DNA of 64,000 bases from Nocardioidaceae bacterium (GCA_017744365.1 JAGIBL010000007.1:100363-164362); one strand, 5' to 3'; shown: positions 37,583 to 47,763, numbered from the stretch's first letter. The notes: generated by a model not told the origin, from the sequence alone. Made by a program: numbers and translations.

Positions 37583-39681
37583 CGGGCTTCTCCTTGCTGG
37601 GGAATCACGCGGACGGAACGGAGGCGCAGGTCGAGCGCGCTGCCCGACGTACGGCGGAGGACGACCCAGGCCGTCGTGGTGCCCGCCGGGAGCCGTACGG
37701 CGACGCCGCCGCTGCTCGGGGTCGCCGCGACGGGCCGGTCGTTGACGGTTGCGGTCAGGTCAGCGGGGGCATCGGCGTCGAGGACCAGCGCGCAGGACCC
37801 GGCGCAGTCGGTCGCGAAGGTGAGCGTGGCCTCGCGCTGCGCGCTGTCGATCGCGCTCGCTGAGGCCCGCATCACCCAGCCCTCAGGCGCGTACTGCCAC
37901 AGCGGCGGCGGCATGTTCGGCTCGGCGTCGGTCCGGCGGAACGCGACGGGGTCGGCACCGAGCTCGGCGGGCTCGAGCCGGCAGCGGGCCACGTAGGTCA
38001 TCGCGACCTCGCGGCCGTGCCGGTGCCGGGTGACCGCCTCCAGCCGGGTGCAGTTGCGCGGCACCTCGTGGTCGCGGTCGATCAGCGCGTAGAACTCGTC
38101 GTGCGGCAGCGCGTCGGTCAGCGGTCTCGCCGAGGCCGACCACGCCGAGGAGAGCGGGCCGAGCGGGTCGGTGCGGCAGTCCACGCTGCTGTCCGAGGAG
38201 TACCGGCCGGCAAACAGCTGGTCCGCGGGAGTGCCGTTCGCTCCGGGACTGCCCGCGACCGCGCCGAGCCGGCTGGACCGGGTCGGCCCGCAGACGACCT
38301 GCCCGTCGGCGGGGATGCGGGGCAGCAGCTCGGGGACGCTCGTGCGCCAGTAGTCCGAGGGCACGTGCGCGCCGGTGAGGTCGAGGGCGGCGTTGTAGTA
38401 GGTGTACTGGTAGGGAAACAGCGTCACCTGGTCGAGCACCGGCGCCACCAGCGCGAGCAGTGCCACGCCGCCGACGACCCGGAGCCGCCCGTGTACGCGG
38501 CCCCACGCGAGCGCCCTGGCCAGACCCAGCGTGGTCAGGACCGCCCACGCGGGCGCCGCGAAGAGCAGCTGGCGCAGGCCGTTGTAGAGGTCGGAGTGCT
38601 TGAGCATCGCGACCAGCGGCAGGGCGAGAAGCTGGGCCGCGACCAGCACGATCCGGGTGGTCCGCGCGGTGTCGGTACGCCAGCGCCGGCGTGCGGAGGA
38701 GAGGGCGGCGGCGAGCCCGACGCCGAAGAACCCGAGCAGCAGCAGCGGGGTCTGCGCGGCCACGAAGAACGGCACGTAGCCGTAGACGGCGTCCCGGCCG
38801 CCGCGGAAGCTGGTGGACTGCTCGGCGGACTGGAGCAGGTGCCCCGGGTGGGCGAACAGGCCGGGGTAGAGCGCGAGCAGCGTGAGCGCGGCGAGCAGCA
38901 CGCCGCCGATGGCCTCGGCCAGTGCCGTGCGGGCGTTGCCGAACCGGCCCGCGGTGAGCAAGCCGGCGGCCAGCACCGCCAGGCCGACGACGACCGCGCT
39001 CGCCATCGCCGGCCGGGTGCCGACCATGAGCACGACGCCGGCCGCCAGGCCGAGCACCCGGAGTGCGCGGTGCCCCCGGACCGGCGCCACCATCGCCATC
39101 AGAGCCAGCGTCACGAGCGTGTAGCCGGTGGCGACCGGCACGTCCTTGATGTTGAACATCAGGTGCCCGGTCCACATCGGCAGCGCCAGCAGGGTGGCCG
39201 CGGTGACCAGCGCCCAGCGCCAGGAGCCCAGCAGGATCTTGGTGATCGAGGCCGCGGCCGCGGTGCCGGCCAGCCCGATCAGCAGCACGCCGAGGTGCCG
39301 CACGTCGTACGCCGCCGGGCTGGTGGAGACCTCGTGCCAGCCCTCGACGCCGAGCAGCGCGGTGAGCCCGTGCAGGAGCAGCATCGCGACCGGCCCGTAG
39401 ACGGCCGTGTTGGTGTCGCCGCCGGTCGGCCCGTCGCCACCGAAAGCCCAGTCGAGGGCGAACCAGTCGTGGTCGAACCAGTTGCGCAGCCGCATCACGT
39501 GGTAGGGCTCGTCCCAGGAGATGCCCGTGCGCAGCGCGCCGACGACCCCCATCGCCACGGCGGCGACCACGACGAGGCGGCAGGTCCAGACGAGCACCGC
39601 CGGCGGCTCGGTGTTCAGGCCGCGTTCGACCCCCGTTGCGGCACGACGCTCCCGGGGAGACGGCGCCAGGACGGTGGTCAC
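37579..39681 (-). CDS. GT-C fold membrane glycosyltransferase (GT39/PMT-like), paralogue A
   Basis: 700-aa paralogue of the GT-C gene downstream, with an N-terminal hydrophilic leader of about 30 residues, about ten helices and a C-terminal soluble domain. The acidic loop reads [18 protein letters not shown]. The [12 protein letters not shown] loop matches the partner gene. I use GTG 39681 because a GGGACGG lies 7 nt upstream; TTG 39702 in the same frame is possible. It heads the five-gene minus-strand operon; the promoter must lie within about 100 bp, divergent from the HAD gene. Confidence 0.8.
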   Translation of the reverse strand: MTTVLAPSPRERRAATGVERGLNTEPPAVLVWTCRLVVVAAVAMGVVGALRTGISWDEPYHVMRLRNWFDHDWFALDWAFGGDGPTGGDTNTAVYGPVAMLLLHGLTALLGVEGWHEVSTSPAAYDVRHLGVLLIGLAGTAAAASITKILLGSWRWALVTAATLLALPMWTGHLMFNIKDVPVATGYTLVTLALMAMVAPVRGHRALRVLGLAAGVVLMVGTRPAMASAVVVGLAVLAAGLLTAGRFGNARTALAEAIGGVLLAALTLLALYPGLFAHPGHLLQSAEQSTSFRGGRDAVYGYVPFFVAAQTPLLLLGFFGVGLAAALSSARRRWRTDTARTTRIVLVAAQLLALPLVAMLKHSDLYNGLRQLLFAAPAWAVLTTLGLARALAWGRVHGRLRVVGGVALLALVAPVLDQVTLFPYQYTYYNAALDLTGAHVPSDYWRTSVPELLPRIPADGQVVCGPTRSSRLGAVAGSPGANGTPADQLFAGRYSSDSSVDCRTDPLGPLSSAWSASARPLTDALPHDEFYALIDRDHEVPRNCTRLEAVTRHRHGREVAMTYVARCRLEPAELGADPVAFRRTDAEPNMPPPLWQYAPEGWVMRASASAIDSAQREATLTFATDCAGSCALVLDADAPADLTATVNDRPVAATPSSGGVAVRLPAGTTTAWVVLRRTSGSALDLRLRSVRVIPQQGEAR

Positions 39682-39766
39682 GTGGGCACCGTCCCGAGCC
39701 AATCCGAACCGGTGGTGGCGTCGGCGGAAACGTCACGTGTCCACCTGGAGTCGTGCAGAAACCCGC

Positions 39767-39772
39767 CACAAT
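39767..39772 (+). promoter_or_regulatory. -10 element for a leaderless HAD phosphatase mRNA
   Basis: CACAAT lies exactly 6 nt before the ATG at 39779, matching the recurring leaderless layout. Confidence 0.4.
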
Positions 39773-39778
39773 GGGCCC

Positions 39779-40594
39779 ATGACCGAGCACCGGCCGATCG
39801 AGACGTGGCTCACCGACATGGACGGCGTCCTCGTCCACGAGGAGGAGCCGATCCCCGACGCGCGCGAGTTCGTGGCCGCGCTGGAGGAGGCAGGCGTCTC
39901 CTTCCTGGTGCTGACCAACAACTCGATCTTCACCCCGCGCGACCTGCGCGCCCGGCTCGCGGCCAGCGGCATCGACGTGCCCGAGGAGGCGATCTGGACC
40001 TCGGCGCTGGCCACCGCGCAGTTCCTCGACGACCAGCGCCCCGGCGGCTCGGCGTACGTCGTGGGCGAGGCCGGCCTCACCACGGCGCTGCACGACATCG
40101 GCTACGTGATGACCGACCGGGACCCCGACTACGTGGTGCTCGGCGAGACCCGCACCTACTCCTTCGAGGCGATCACCAAGGCGGTCCGGCTGATCGAGCG
40201 CGGTGCCCGGTTCATCGCCACCAACCCGGACCCCTCCGGCCCGAGCGTGCTCGGCACCCTGCCCGCGACCGGCTCGGTGGCGGCGCTGATCAGCACGGCC
40301 ACCGGGCGGACGCCGTACTTCATCGGCAAGCCCAACCCGCTGATGATGCGCAGCGCCCTGAACCGGCTGCAGGCGCACTCGGAGACCACGGTGATGGTGG
40401 GGGACCGGATGGACACCGACATCATCTCCGGGCTGGAGGCCGGCCTGCGCACGATCCTGGTGCTCACCGGGTCGACGCGGCGCGAGCAGGTGGAGGACTT
40501 CCCGTACCGGCCGACCAAGGTCGTCGACTCGGTCCAGGACCTGGTCGCGATGGTCGGGGAGCGCGCGGTCCGGGCAGACGCGGCGGGCGGGTAA
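39779..40594 (+). CDS. HAD-IIA family phosphatase, NagD/p-nitrophenylphosphatase-like
   Basis: 271-aa phosphatase of the HAD superfamily subclass IIA. The nucleophile motif is [10 protein letters not shown] (Asp at about 13 and 15), motif II is VLTNNS, the Lys of motif III lies in FIGKPNP, and motif IV is [11 protein letters not shown]. The large C2 cap fits NagD-type enzymes that act on nucleotides or phosphosugars; the physiological substrate is uncertain. The gene runs directly into prfB with an 11-nt gap. Confidence 0.9.
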   Translation: MTEHRPIETWLTDMDGVLVHEEEPIPDAREFVAALEEAGVSFLVLTNNSIFTPRDLRARLAASGIDVPEEAIWTSALATAQFLDDQRPGGSAYVVGEAGLTTALHDIGYVMTDRDPDYVVLGETRTYSFEAITKAVRLIERGARFIATNPDPSGPSVLGTLPATGSVAALISTATGRTPYFIGKPNPLMMRSALNRLQAHSETTVMVGDRMDTDIISGLEAGLRTILVLTGSTRREQVEDFPYRPTKVVDSVQDLVAMVGERAVRADAAGG

Positions 40595-40597
40595 CCT
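40592..40597 (+). promoter_or_regulatory. -10 element for prfB
   Basis: TAACCT (TAnnnT) spans the HAD stop codon region and ends 8 nt before the prfB GTG, so prfB may be transcribed without a leader. Confidence 0.35.
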
Positions 40598-40605
40598 AGA
40601 CCCTC

Positions 40606-41721
40606 GTGGCAGCACGCGACTTCGAATCCGAGATCAAGCAGCTCCAGGCGACCATGGGGACTATCGAGAAGGTCCTCGACGTGGACGCCATGCGGGCCGA
40701 GATCGCCGACCTCGGCGAGCAGGTCGCCGCACCCGACCTGTGGGACGACCAGGCCAACGCGCAGCGGGTGACCGGCCGGCTCTCGGCGCTGCAGGGCGAG
40801 CTGGAGCGGTTCACTTCCCTGGCCTCCCGGATCGAGGACGTCGAGGCGCTCGTCGAGCTCGGCCAGGAGGAGGGCGACGCCGACTCGCTGAGCGAGGCGG
40901 AGGCCGAGCTGGACCGCATCCACAAGGCGGTCGAGCAGCTCGAGGTGCGCACCCTGCTCAATGGCGAGTACGACGCCCGCGAGGCGATCGTGACCATCCG
41001 CTCGGGCGCCGGTGGCGTCGATGCGGCCGACTTCGCCGAGCAGCTGATGCGGATGTACACCCGCTGGGCCGAGCGCAACAAGTACCCGGTCGAGGTCTAC
41101 GACGTCTCCTACGCCGAGGAAGCCGGCATCAAGTCGGCCGAGTTCGCGATCCACGCGCCGTACGCCTACGGCACTCTCTCGGTCGAGGCCGGCACCCATC
41201 GCCTGGTCCGGATCAGCCCGTTCGACAACCAGGGCCGGCGGCAGACCTCGTTCGCCGCGGTCGAGGTGGTCCCGGTGCTGGAGCAGACCGACGAGATCGA
41301 GGTCGACGAGAACGACGTCCGCACCGACGTGTTCCGCTCCGGCGGCCCGGGCGGCCAGTCGGTCAACACCACCGACTCCGCGGTCCGGCTCACCCACATC
41401 CCCACCGGGATCGTGGTCTCCTGCCAGAACGAGAAGTCGCAGCTGCAGAACAAGGCCTCGGCGATGGTGGTCCTCAAGGCCAAGCTGCTCGCGCTGAAGA
41501 AGGCCGAGGAGGCCGCGCTCAAGAAGGACCTCAAGGGCGACGTGGCGGCGAGCTGGGGCGACCAGATGCGCAACTACGTGCTCAACCCGTACCAGCTGGT
41601 CAAGGACCTGCGCACCGAGGTCGAGTCCGGCAACCCGCAGGCGGTCCTGGACGGCGACATCGACCCGTTCCTGGAGGCCGGGATCCGCTGGCGCCGGGGC
41701 GCGGAGACCGCGAAGGCCTGA
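40606..41721 (+). CDS. prfB: Peptide chain release factor 2
   Basis: 371-aa RF2, which terminates translation at UGA and UAA. The catalytic GGQ is in [18 protein letters not shown], and the codon-recognition SPF tripeptide is in [15 protein letters not shown], which separates RF2 from RF1. The reading frame is continuous from the GTG at 40606, so there is no programmed frameshift of the E. coli kind. Its place upstream of ftsE-ftsX is a conserved actinobacterial arrangement. Confidence 0.97.
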   Translation: MAARDFESEIKQLQATMGTIEKVLDVDAMRAEIADLGEQVAAPDLWDDQANAQRVTGRLSALQGELERFTSLASRIEDVEALVELGQEEGDADSLSEAEAELDRIHKAVEQLEVRTLLNGEYDAREAIVTIRSGAGGVDAADFAEQLMRMYTRWAERNKYPVEVYDVSYAEEAGIKSAEFAIHAPYAYGTLSVEAGTHRLVRISPFDNQGRRQTSFAAVEVVPVLEQTDEIEVDENDVRTDVFRSGGPGGQSVNTTDSAVRLTHIPTGIVVSCQNEKSQLQNKASAMVVLKAKLLALKKAEEAALKKDLKGDVAASWGDQMRNYVLNPYQLVKDLRTEVESGNPQAVLDGDIDPFLEAGIRWRRGAETAKA

Positions 41722-41726
41722 CCTTC

Positions 41727-42305
41727 TCAGCCCGTCTTGTTCAGCGTGGTCGCCACGGCCACGCACCACGCGTCCGCGCGCCGGGAGACCGCCGAGGGCT
41801 TCTCGGGACCCGCGACCTCGCAGGTCAGCCAGGTGTCCCCGAAGAGCCCGGCCCGTCGAGCCCGGGTGGTGCCGCTGCCCAGGCACACCTGCCGCAGGCC
41901 GGGGGAGCCGAAGTCGTCCGCCGCGGTCGCCGTACAGGCCTTGCGGTGCTGCGCCTGCGCGACCACCTGACGCCCGAACGCGGCGCTGACCGGGCGGGCG
42001 AAGACCCACGCGCGGGCCAGGCGCGGGCCCACGGTCCAGGCGCAGCCGACCTCGTGGCCGACGTCGCCGGCGGCCGCGCCCGGGGGCCGCTCGCCGTTGC
42101 CCCACTCCTGCGGGGTGCTCGACGGCCCGACGGCCGCCGTGACCGCCTTCGTCGGGACGAGGTCGCAGAAGGCGACCCTGACCAGGTTCAGCTTCGCGGG
42201 CTTCAGCTGGGCCAGCGAGGTCGGCGTCGCGGCCGGTTTCGGGGCCGGGTCGCTCGCGCACCCCGCCGCCAGGGCGAGCAGGCAGAGCAGGGCGACCGGA
42301 CGCAT
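41727..42305 (-). CDS. DUF3558-like lipoprotein
   Basis: 192-aa lipoprotein with signal peptide and lipobox LLALAAGCASD (Cys about 16). A short Pro/Ala linker precedes a globular domain with six cysteines, including NLVRVAFCDLVP near the start and ADAWCVAVATTLNKTG at the end, typical of DUF3558-like actinobacterial lipoproteins. The stop is only 5 nt from the convergent prfB stop. A TACGGT hexamer (42318-42313 on the minus strand) 7 nt before the ATG suggests a leaderless transcript. Function is unknown. Confidence 0.78.
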   Translation of the reverse strand: MRPVALLCLLALAAGCASDPAPKPAATPTSLAQLKPAKLNLVRVAFCDLVPTKAVTAAVGPSSTPQEWGNGERPPGAAAGDVGHEVGCAWTVGPRLARAWVFARPVSAAFGRQVVAQAQHRKACTATAADDFGSPGLRQVCLGSGTTRARRAGLFGDTWLTCEVAGPEKPSAVSRRADAWCVAVATTLNKTG

Positions 42306-42367
42306 GCCCAGAACCGTAACGAAACGCCTCGAACCCCCGCGTCCCCGGGGCTCTCAGGGAGACCACC

Positions 42368-42373
42368 TAGACT
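42368..42373 (+). promoter_or_regulatory. -10-like element upstream of ftsE
   Basis: TAGACT (TAnnnT) lies 66 nt before the chosen ftsE GTG. No good -35 is visible. The same hexamer precedes ssrA. Confidence 0.3.
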
Positions 42374-42439
42374 CGAACGCGGCCGGAGCGCCGCCGTGTG
42401 CTCGCCTTCCCTGTCCCCGACACGGCCACCCACTGCGCA

Positions 42440-43129
42440 GTGATCAGATTCGAGAACGTCTCCACGACGTACCCCGGGCAGAGCCGGGCGGCCCTGTCCA
42501 ACGTCTCCGTCGACGTCGAGAAGGGCGAGTTCGTCTTCCTCGTCGGCGCCTCCGGCTCCGGGAAGTCCACCTTCCTGCGGCTGGTGCTCCGCGAGGCCCG
42601 GCCCAACCACGGCCGGGTGTACGTCGCCGGCAAGGAGATCAACCGGCTGGCCTCCTGGAAGGTGCCCGCGCTGCGGCGCAAGATCGGCACCGTCTTCCAG
42701 GACTTCCGGCTGCTGCCCAACAAGACCGTGGCCGAGAACGTCGCGTTCGCGCTCCAGGTGATCGGCAAGCCGAAGGGGCACATCGCCAAGGTGGTCCCCG
42801 AGACGCTCGAGCTGGTCGGCCTGGAGGGCAAGGGCGAGCGGATGCCCGACGAGCTCTCCGGTGGCGAGCAGCAGCGGGTGGCGATCGCGCGCGCGTTCGT
42901 GAACCGGCCGATGATCCTCATCGCCGACGAGCCGACCGGCAACCTCGACCCGAACACGAGCGTGGGGATCATGAAGCTGCTCGACCGCATCAACCGCACC
43001 GGCACCACGGTGGTGATGGCCACCCACGACGCCGGCATCGTCGACCAGATGCGCAAGCGGGTCATCGAGCTCTCCGACGGGCACGTGGTCCGCGACCAGT
43101 CCCGCGGCGTCTACGGCTTCCAGCACTGA
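42440..43129 (+). CDS. ftsE: Cell division ATP-binding protein FtsE
   Basis: 229-aa ABC ATPase that, with FtsX, controls peptidoglycan hydrolases at the division septum. Walker A is GASGSGKST, the Q-loop lies in [13 protein letters not shown], the signature is [15 protein letters not shown], and Walker B is [14 protein letters not shown]. The GTG at 42440 gives the family start [13 protein letters not shown] and the usual length; GTG 42398 in frame would add 14 residues. FtsX follows after 10 nt. Confidence 0.96.
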   Translation: MIRFENVSTTYPGQSRAALSNVSVDVEKGEFVFLVGASGSGKSTFLRLVLREARPNHGRVYVAGKEINRLASWKVPALRRKIGTVFQDFRLLPNKTVAENVAFALQVIGKPKGHIAKVVPETLELVGLEGKGERMPDELSGGEQQRVAIARAFVNRPMILIADEPTGNLDPNTSVGIMKLLDRINRTGTTVVMATHDAGIVDQMRKRVIELSDGHVVRDQSRGVYGFQH

Positions 43130-43139
43130 GGGGGCCGGG

Positions 43140-44057
43140 ATGCAGCTGAGGTACGTCTTCAACGAGACCGGCAACGGTCTGAAGCGCAACGTGACCATGA
43201 CCATCGCCCTGGTGGTCACCATCTTCGTCTCGCTGACCCTGGTCGGCATGGGCCTGCTGCTCAACGCCCAGGCGCAGAAGGCGGAGAAGTACTGGGGCAG
43301 CAAGCTCCAGATCACGGCCTACCTGTGCAACCAGAACTCGCGCTCGCCGCACTGCACCTCCGGCGAGGTCGACGACGCCCAGCGGACCGCCATCGAGGGC
43401 GTGCTCAAGACGCATCCCGAGGTGGCGAAGTACCGCTTCGAGACCAAGCAGCAGGCGTTCGACACCTGGAAGCGGGTCTACATCTCCAAGGACAAGTCCG
43501 AGCAGGAGATCTACTCCACGGTGACCCCCGACGACATGCGGGAGTCGTACTGGATCACGCTGAAGGACCCGAACAAGTTCCGCGGCGTCGAGTCCGCGCT
43601 CGCCGGGATGGACGGCGTCGACTCGGTCCGCGACCTGCGCGACGTGCTCGACCCGATCTACCAGGTCATCAAGTGGATGAAGTGGGGCGCGCTCATCACC
43701 GCGGCGTTCCTGCTGGTGGCCGCGATGCTCCAGGTCGGCAACACCATCCGGCTCGCCGTGCTGGCGCGACGCCGCGAGATCGGCATCATGCGGCTGGTCG
43801 GCGCGTCGAACCTGTACATCTCGCTGCCGTTCCTGCTGGAGATGCTGGTCGCCGCCCTGGTCGGGGTGGTCCTCGCCTCCGGGCTGATCGGCGGCTTCAT
43901 GTTCCTCGTCTACCAGGTGTTCCGGAACAAGTCGCACATCGTGGAGTGGATCGCCTGGTCCGACGCGCTGAGCTCGGTGCTCATCATCGGGGCGCTCGGC
44001 GTGGTCATCACCCTGGTCCCGACACTCGTGATGACCCGCAAATACCTCAAAGTCTGA
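43140..44057 (+). CDS. ftsX: Cell division protein FtsX
   Basis: 305-aa permease-like protein with four helices: one near residues 20-42, then a large extracellular loop (about 43-180, with two cysteines at LCNQNSRSPHC), and three at the C-terminus. The segment LAVLARRREIGIMRLVGASN is the typical coupling region to FtsE. It passes the ATPase signal to cell wall hydrolases outside. The M23 peptidase 57 nt downstream is the probable effector. Confidence 0.96.
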   Translation: MQLRYVFNETGNGLKRNVTMTIALVVTIFVSLTLVGMGLLLNAQAQKAEKYWGSKLQITAYLCNQNSRSPHCTSGEVDDAQRTAIEGVLKTHPEVAKYRFETKQQAFDTWKRVYISKDKSEQEIYSTVTPDDMRESYWITLKDPNKFRGVESALAGMDGVDSVRDLRDVLDPIYQVIKWMKWGALITAAFLLVAAMLQVGNTIRLAVLARRREIGIMRLVGASNLYISLPFLLEMLVAALVGVVLASGLIGGFMFLVYQVFRNKSHIVEWIAWSDALSSVLIIGALGVVITLVPTLVMTRKYLKV

Positions 44058-44078
44058 GGAACGTCGGTTACCGTCACT

Positions 44079-44106
44079 CTGTTCACTTCTTCCCCAATTT
44101 GAACAG
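44079..44106 (+). promoter_or_regulatory. Inverted repeat upstream of the M23 peptidase gene
   Basis: CTGTTCA (44079-44085) and TGAACAG (44100-44106) form perfect 7-bp arms around a 14-nt pyrimidine-rich spacer. GTTAC at 44067-44071 lies 9 nt before GTTCA (44081-44085), a near direct repeat. Either could be an operator for the hydrolase gene. Confidence 0.3.
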
Positions 44107-44114
44107 GTCGGCTC

Positions 44115-45386
44115 GTGGAGCGAACCCTTCCCCGTACGCCCCGAAACACCCGTCGCCAGGTCTCTCGTGCGCTGGCGGTCGTCTGCACGCTCGCGGTCGC
44201 CAGCGGTCCGCTGCTGGTCGCGCACGCCGATGACCTCCACGACAAGAAGAAGAAGGCCCAGCAGGGCGTCAAGCACGCCCAGGCCGACCTGGAGGACTCC
44301 AGCAACGCGCTGCAGGCCGCCAGCGTCCGGCTGCGCGCGGTCCAGTCGCAGCTCGCCGGTGCCCAGCAGCGGCTGGCCGCGGCCGAGGGCCAGCTGACCG
44401 CGGCCCGGGTGCTCGACCGGCAGATGCAGGCCAAGCTGGCCCAGGCCGTCCAGGCGCTCGAGGTCGCCCAGGCCGAGCTGACCGCGGGCATCCAGCGGGT
44501 CCGGCAGCAGCGCGCCGACATCGGCCGGCTGGTGGCGACCAACTACCAGTACGGCGACCCGCGGCTGCTCCGGATGTCGATGGTGCTGCGCTCGCAGGAC
44601 CCCGAGGAGCTGGCCGCCGAGCTCGGCACCGTGGACAGCGTGCTCGACAAGGAGGCCGGCGAGTACGAGCGGCTCCAGGTCGCCGAGAAGCTGCTCCGGG
44701 TCCAGGAGAAGAAGGTCGCCGCCGCCAAGGCCCTGGTCGCCCAGCAGCGCCAGGAGGCCGCGGTGAACCTGGCCCGCCGGCAGCGCCTGGAGAAGGAGGC
44801 GGCCGACAACCGCGCCCATGTGGCCACCCTGGTCGGCCAGCAGACGGTGGCGACCCGGCAGGCCGCCGCGGCGCGCGCCGCCGACCTGCGCCGGCTGCGG
44901 CAGGCCAAGGCCGAGGAGACCCGGATCAAGAAGCTGATCCTGGCCCGGGCACGCAAGCACAAGGGCAAGGGCTACACCGGCAGCGGCAACGGCTTCCTGC
45001 TGCAGCCGGTCGCCAACAGCTACGTCACCTCTCCGTTCGGCTGGCGCAAGCACCCGATCTACGGCTACTGGGGCCTGCACAACGGCACCGATTTCCACGC
45101 TCCGTGCGGGACGCCGCTGCGCGCCGCCGCGACCGGCACCGTGATCGAGAAGTACTACTCCGACGTGTGGGGCAACCGGCTGTTCGTCGACGTCGGCCGG
45201 TTCAACGGCAAGGCGATGACGCTGGTCTACAACCACATCAGCTCCTACAAGGTGGGCAACGGCGCCACCGTGGGGCGTGGGGACACGGTCGCGTACGCCG
45301 GCACCACGGGCTGGTCCACGGCCTGCCACCTGCACTTCACGGTGTTGCTCAACGGCAACGCGGTGAACCCCGAGCAGTTCTTCTGA
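44115..45386 (+). CDS. Secreted M23 peptidase with coiled coil (FtsEX-linked hydrolase)
   Basis: 423-aa exported protein. A signal peptide spans about residues 17-40, a long Ala/Gln/Leu coiled coil covers about 42-280, and an M23 (LytM) domain covers about 300-420. Zinc and catalytic residues are visible in GLHNGTDFHAPCG (about 321) and CHLHFTV (about 404). This domain order matches EnvC- and PcsB-like proteins regulated by FtsEX; here the M23 motifs look intact, so it probably cuts peptidoglycan cross-links itself. The start is a GTG, 57 nt after ftsX. Confidence 0.9.
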   Translation: MERTLPRTPRNTRRQVSRALAVVCTLAVASGPLLVAHADDLHDKKKKAQQGVKHAQADLEDSSNALQAASVRLRAVQSQLAGAQQRLAAAEGQLTAARVLDRQMQAKLAQAVQALEVAQAELTAGIQRVRQQRADIGRLVATNYQYGDPRLLRMSMVLRSQDPEELAAELGTVDSVLDKEAGEYERLQVAEKLLRVQEKKVAAAKALVAQQRQEAAVNLARRQRLEKEAADNRAHVATLVGQQTVATRQAAAARAADLRRLRQAKAEETRIKKLILARARKHKGKGYTGSGNGFLLQPVANSYVTSPFGWRKHPIYGYWGLHNGTDFHAPCGTPLRAAATGTVIEKYYSDVWGNRLFVDVGRFNGKAMTLVYNHISSYKVGNGATVGRGDTVAYAGTTGWSTACHLHFTVLLNGNAVNPEQFF

Positions 45387-45431
45387 GGGTCTCCCCGAAA
45401 CCCGGTTGCCGCCCCTGAGAGACTGTCCCTC

Positions 45432-45908
45432 ATGCCCAGGGAGCAGGGGCGGAAGCTGATCGCCCAGAACCGCAAAGCGCGGCACGACTACCACGTCGAG
45501 GACACCTTCGAGGCCGGACTGGTCCTCGTCGGCACCGAGGTGAAGTCGTTGCGCGCCGGCCGGGCGTCCCTCGTCGACGGCTTTGTCGAGATCGAGAACG
45601 GCGAGGCCTGGCTGCACGCCGTGCACATCCCTGAGTACGCCCAGGGCACCTGGACCAACCACATGGCCCGCCGCAAGCGCAAGCTGCTGCTCAACCGCGT
45701 CGAGATCGACAAGATCGAGCGGAAGGCCAGCGAGAAGGGCTACACGATCGTGCCGCTCTCGCTGTACTTCAAGGACGGCCGCGCCAAGGTGGAGATCGCG
45801 CTGGCCAAGGGCAAGAAGACCTGGGACAAGCGGCAGTCGCTGCGCGAGCGGCAGGACGACCGGGAGAAGCAGCAGGCGATCGGTCGCCGGCTCAAGGGCT
45901 ACGAGTAG
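45432..45908 (+). CDS. smpB: SsrA-binding protein SmpB
   Basis: 158-aa protein that binds tmRNA and places it in the empty A site of stalled ribosomes. Family blocks are clear: [37 protein letters not shown], and the basic C-terminal tail [20 protein letters not shown]. The partner RNA gene ssrA lies 1.9 kb downstream on the same strand, with a protease and an amidohydrolase gene between. Confidence 0.97.
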   Translation: MPREQGRKLIAQNRKARHDYHVEDTFEAGLVLVGTEVKSLRAGRASLVDGFVEIENGEAWLHAVHIPEYAQGTWTNHMARRKRKLLLNRVEIDKIERKASEKGYTIVPLSLYFKDGRAKVEIALAKGKKTWDKRQSLRERQDDREKQQAIGRRLKGYE

Positions 45909-45973
45909 GCCGCTTCCCAAAAGAACTTTCGTCTGGTTGTCTGATCGCTCCACATCCTCCGGAGGTACTGCCG

Positions 45974-46834
45974 ATGCGCAAGCGTTTCCTGGCCCTTGCG
46001 GCCGCCGTCACCGTCACGCTCGGGCTTGCCGGCCCGGCGCTCGCGAGCACCGGCGGCACGCCCGATGGCGACGACCACCCGAACGTCGGGCTGATCCTGG
46101 CCTACAGCGAGGACGGCAACCGCTACCGCTGCACCGCCACGCTGGTGCGCGAGGACCTGCTTCTCACCGCGGCGCACTGCACCGACGGGGTGGTCGGCAA
46201 GATGCTGGTCACCTTCGACTCCGAGATCTGGAACAGCCCGACCCCGCCGCCGGTCTCGCCGTTCCCGACCGCGGACCCGGCGGTCGGCTACACGACCGCG
46301 CAGCTGCAGGACGCCGGCTTCGAGTCCGGTGACGCGCACACGCACCCGAACTACTCCGACTTCACCGACGTCCGGAACTGGAACGACGTCGGCGTGGTCA
46401 CCCTCGACGAGCCGGTCACCGACATCGAGCCGGCCGCCATCGCCGGTCTGAACACGCTGGACGGGATCAAGGCGAGCAACCTGTCCAAGACGCTGTTCCG
46501 CGCGGTCGGCTACGGCACCGAGGTGCGCAAGCCCGACGCAGGCCCGCAGAAGCCGGCCCCGATGTCGTACCCGCTGATCCGGCGCTGGGTGGACATGCCC
46601 GGCCAGAAGCTGACCCCGCAGATCCTGCAGACCAACGGCAACGACAAGGACCCGCGCGGCACCGGCGGCACCTGCTTCGGCGACTCCGGCGGCCCGGTCT
46701 TCTACCAGGGCAAGATCGTCGCGGTGACCAGCTACGGGCTCACCCAGAACTGCCGGTACCTCGGCGGCTACCAGCGCGTCGACATCGCGGCCGCGCAGGA
46801 CTGGCTGATGTCGGACTTCGGCTTCACGTTCTGA
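45974..46834 (+). CDS. Secreted trypsin-like serine protease
   Basis: 286-aa S1-family protease. A signal peptide ends near LAGPALAST. The catalytic triad is His in LLTAAHC (about 67), Asp in WNDVGVVTLDEP (about 137) and Ser in CFGDSGGPVFY (about 236). Cysteines flank the His and Ser motifs as in chymotrypsin-fold enzymes. There is no clear propeptide. CCGGAGG sits about 8 nt before the ATG. It probably acts outside the cell; the substrate is unknown. Confidence 0.92.
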   Translation: MRKRFLALAAAVTVTLGLAGPALASTGGTPDGDDHPNVGLILAYSEDGNRYRCTATLVREDLLLTAAHCTDGVVGKMLVTFDSEIWNSPTPPPVSPFPTADPAVGYTTAQLQDAGFESGDAHTHPNYSDFTDVRNWNDVGVVTLDEPVTDIEPAAIAGLNTLDGIKASNLSKTLFRAVGYGTEVRKPDAGPQKPAPMSYPLIRRWVDMPGQKLTPQILQTNGNDKDPRGTGGTCFGDSGGPVFYQGKIVAVTSYGLTQNCRYLGGYQRVDIAAAQDWLMSDFGFTF

Positions 46835-46847
46835 CGCGCTCGCGAGC

Positions 46848-47741
46848 TTGACCGAGCCGGGGGTGAAGCCCGAGGTCGCGCCGTTCTGGCCCGACCTCGG
46901 GCTTCCTGGTCTCTTCGACGTGCACGTGCACTTCCTGCCGCCCAACATCCAGGCGGCGGTCTGGCGCGAGTTCGACGGCGCCGGCCCGAAGATCGGCCGG
47001 CCGTGGCCGATCCGGTACCGCGGCTCGGTGGCCGAGCGCGTCGAGCAGCTCCGGGCCTTCGGCGTACGGCGCTTCACCGCGCTGCCGTACGCGCACAAGC
47101 CCGGCGTGGCGTCGTACCTGAACGACTGGGCCCGCGACCTCGCCGAGGAGGTGCCCGAGTGCCTGCGCTCGGCGACCTTCTACCCCGAGGACGGAGTCGG
47201 CCCGTACGTCGAGAAGCTGGTCGGCGAAGGCGTCGAGGTGTTCAAGCTGCACACGCAGGTGGGGGAGTTCCTGCTCGACGACCCGCGGCTGGACCCGGCC
47301 TGGGAGGCCCTGGGCGAGAGCGGGACGCCGGTGGTCGTGCACGTCGGGTCGGGGCCGGTCGGGAATGCCTTCACCGGGCCCGAGCACCTGGCCCGGCTGC
47401 TGGCTCGCTTCCCCGAGGTCCGAGTCGTCGTCGCGCACCTCGGGGCGCCCGAGTTCGCCGAGTTCCTGGACCTCGCGGCGGCGTACGAGCACACCTACCT
47501 GGACACCACGATGGTGTTCACCGACTTCTTCCACCCGTTCCCCGAGGCGCTGCTGCCGCGTCTGGGCGGGCTGCGGTCGAAGATCCTCTACGGCAGCGAC
47601 TTCCCGAACCTGCCGTACCCCTACGAACACCAGTACGAGGGGCTGGCGCGCCTGCTCGGCCGCGCGCCGGGCCTCGACGAGGACTGGTTGCGAGACGTCT
47701 GCTGGAACAATGCGGTGGGTCTGTTCGGTTACCACCCGTAG
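46848..47741 (+). CDS. Amidohydrolase family protein
   Basis: 297-aa TIM-barrel metal-dependent hydrolase of the amidohydrolase-2 type. Metal ligands are His26 and His28 in DVHVHFLPP, a His in VVVHVGSGP, another in VVVAHLGAPE and an Asp in LYGSDFPNLPYP. Relatives include decarboxylases and hydrolases of small aromatic or amide compounds. The TTG at 46848 is the ORF start; GTG 46863 with a G-rich stretch upstream is an equally possible start. Its stop codon overlaps the -10 of ssrA. Confidence 0.85.
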   Translation: MTEPGVKPEVAPFWPDLGLPGLFDVHVHFLPPNIQAAVWREFDGAGPKIGRPWPIRYRGSVAERVEQLRAFGVRRFTALPYAHKPGVASYLNDWARDLAEEVPECLRSATFYPEDGVGPYVEKLVGEGVEVFKLHTQVGEFLLDDPRLDPAWEALGESGTPVVVHVGSGPVGNAFTGPEHLARLLARFPEVRVVVAHLGAPEFAEFLDLAAAYEHTYLDTTMVFTDFFHPFPEALLPRLGGLRSKILYGSDFPNLPYPYEHQYEGLARLLGRAPGLDEDWLRDVCWNNAVGLFGYHP

Positions 47742-47744
47742 ACT
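47739..47744 (+). promoter_or_regulatory. -10 element of ssrA
   Basis: TAGACT starts at the amidohydrolase stop codon and lies 19 nt before the mature tmRNA 5' end, so the primary transcript would have a short leader removed by RNase P. Confidence 0.4.
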
Positions 47745-47763
47745 GGTGTTTCACAACTCAAGA

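Noticed and set aside
40606..40700. Programmed frameshift in prfB
   Set aside because: The frame is open from the GTG without an early in-frame UGA.
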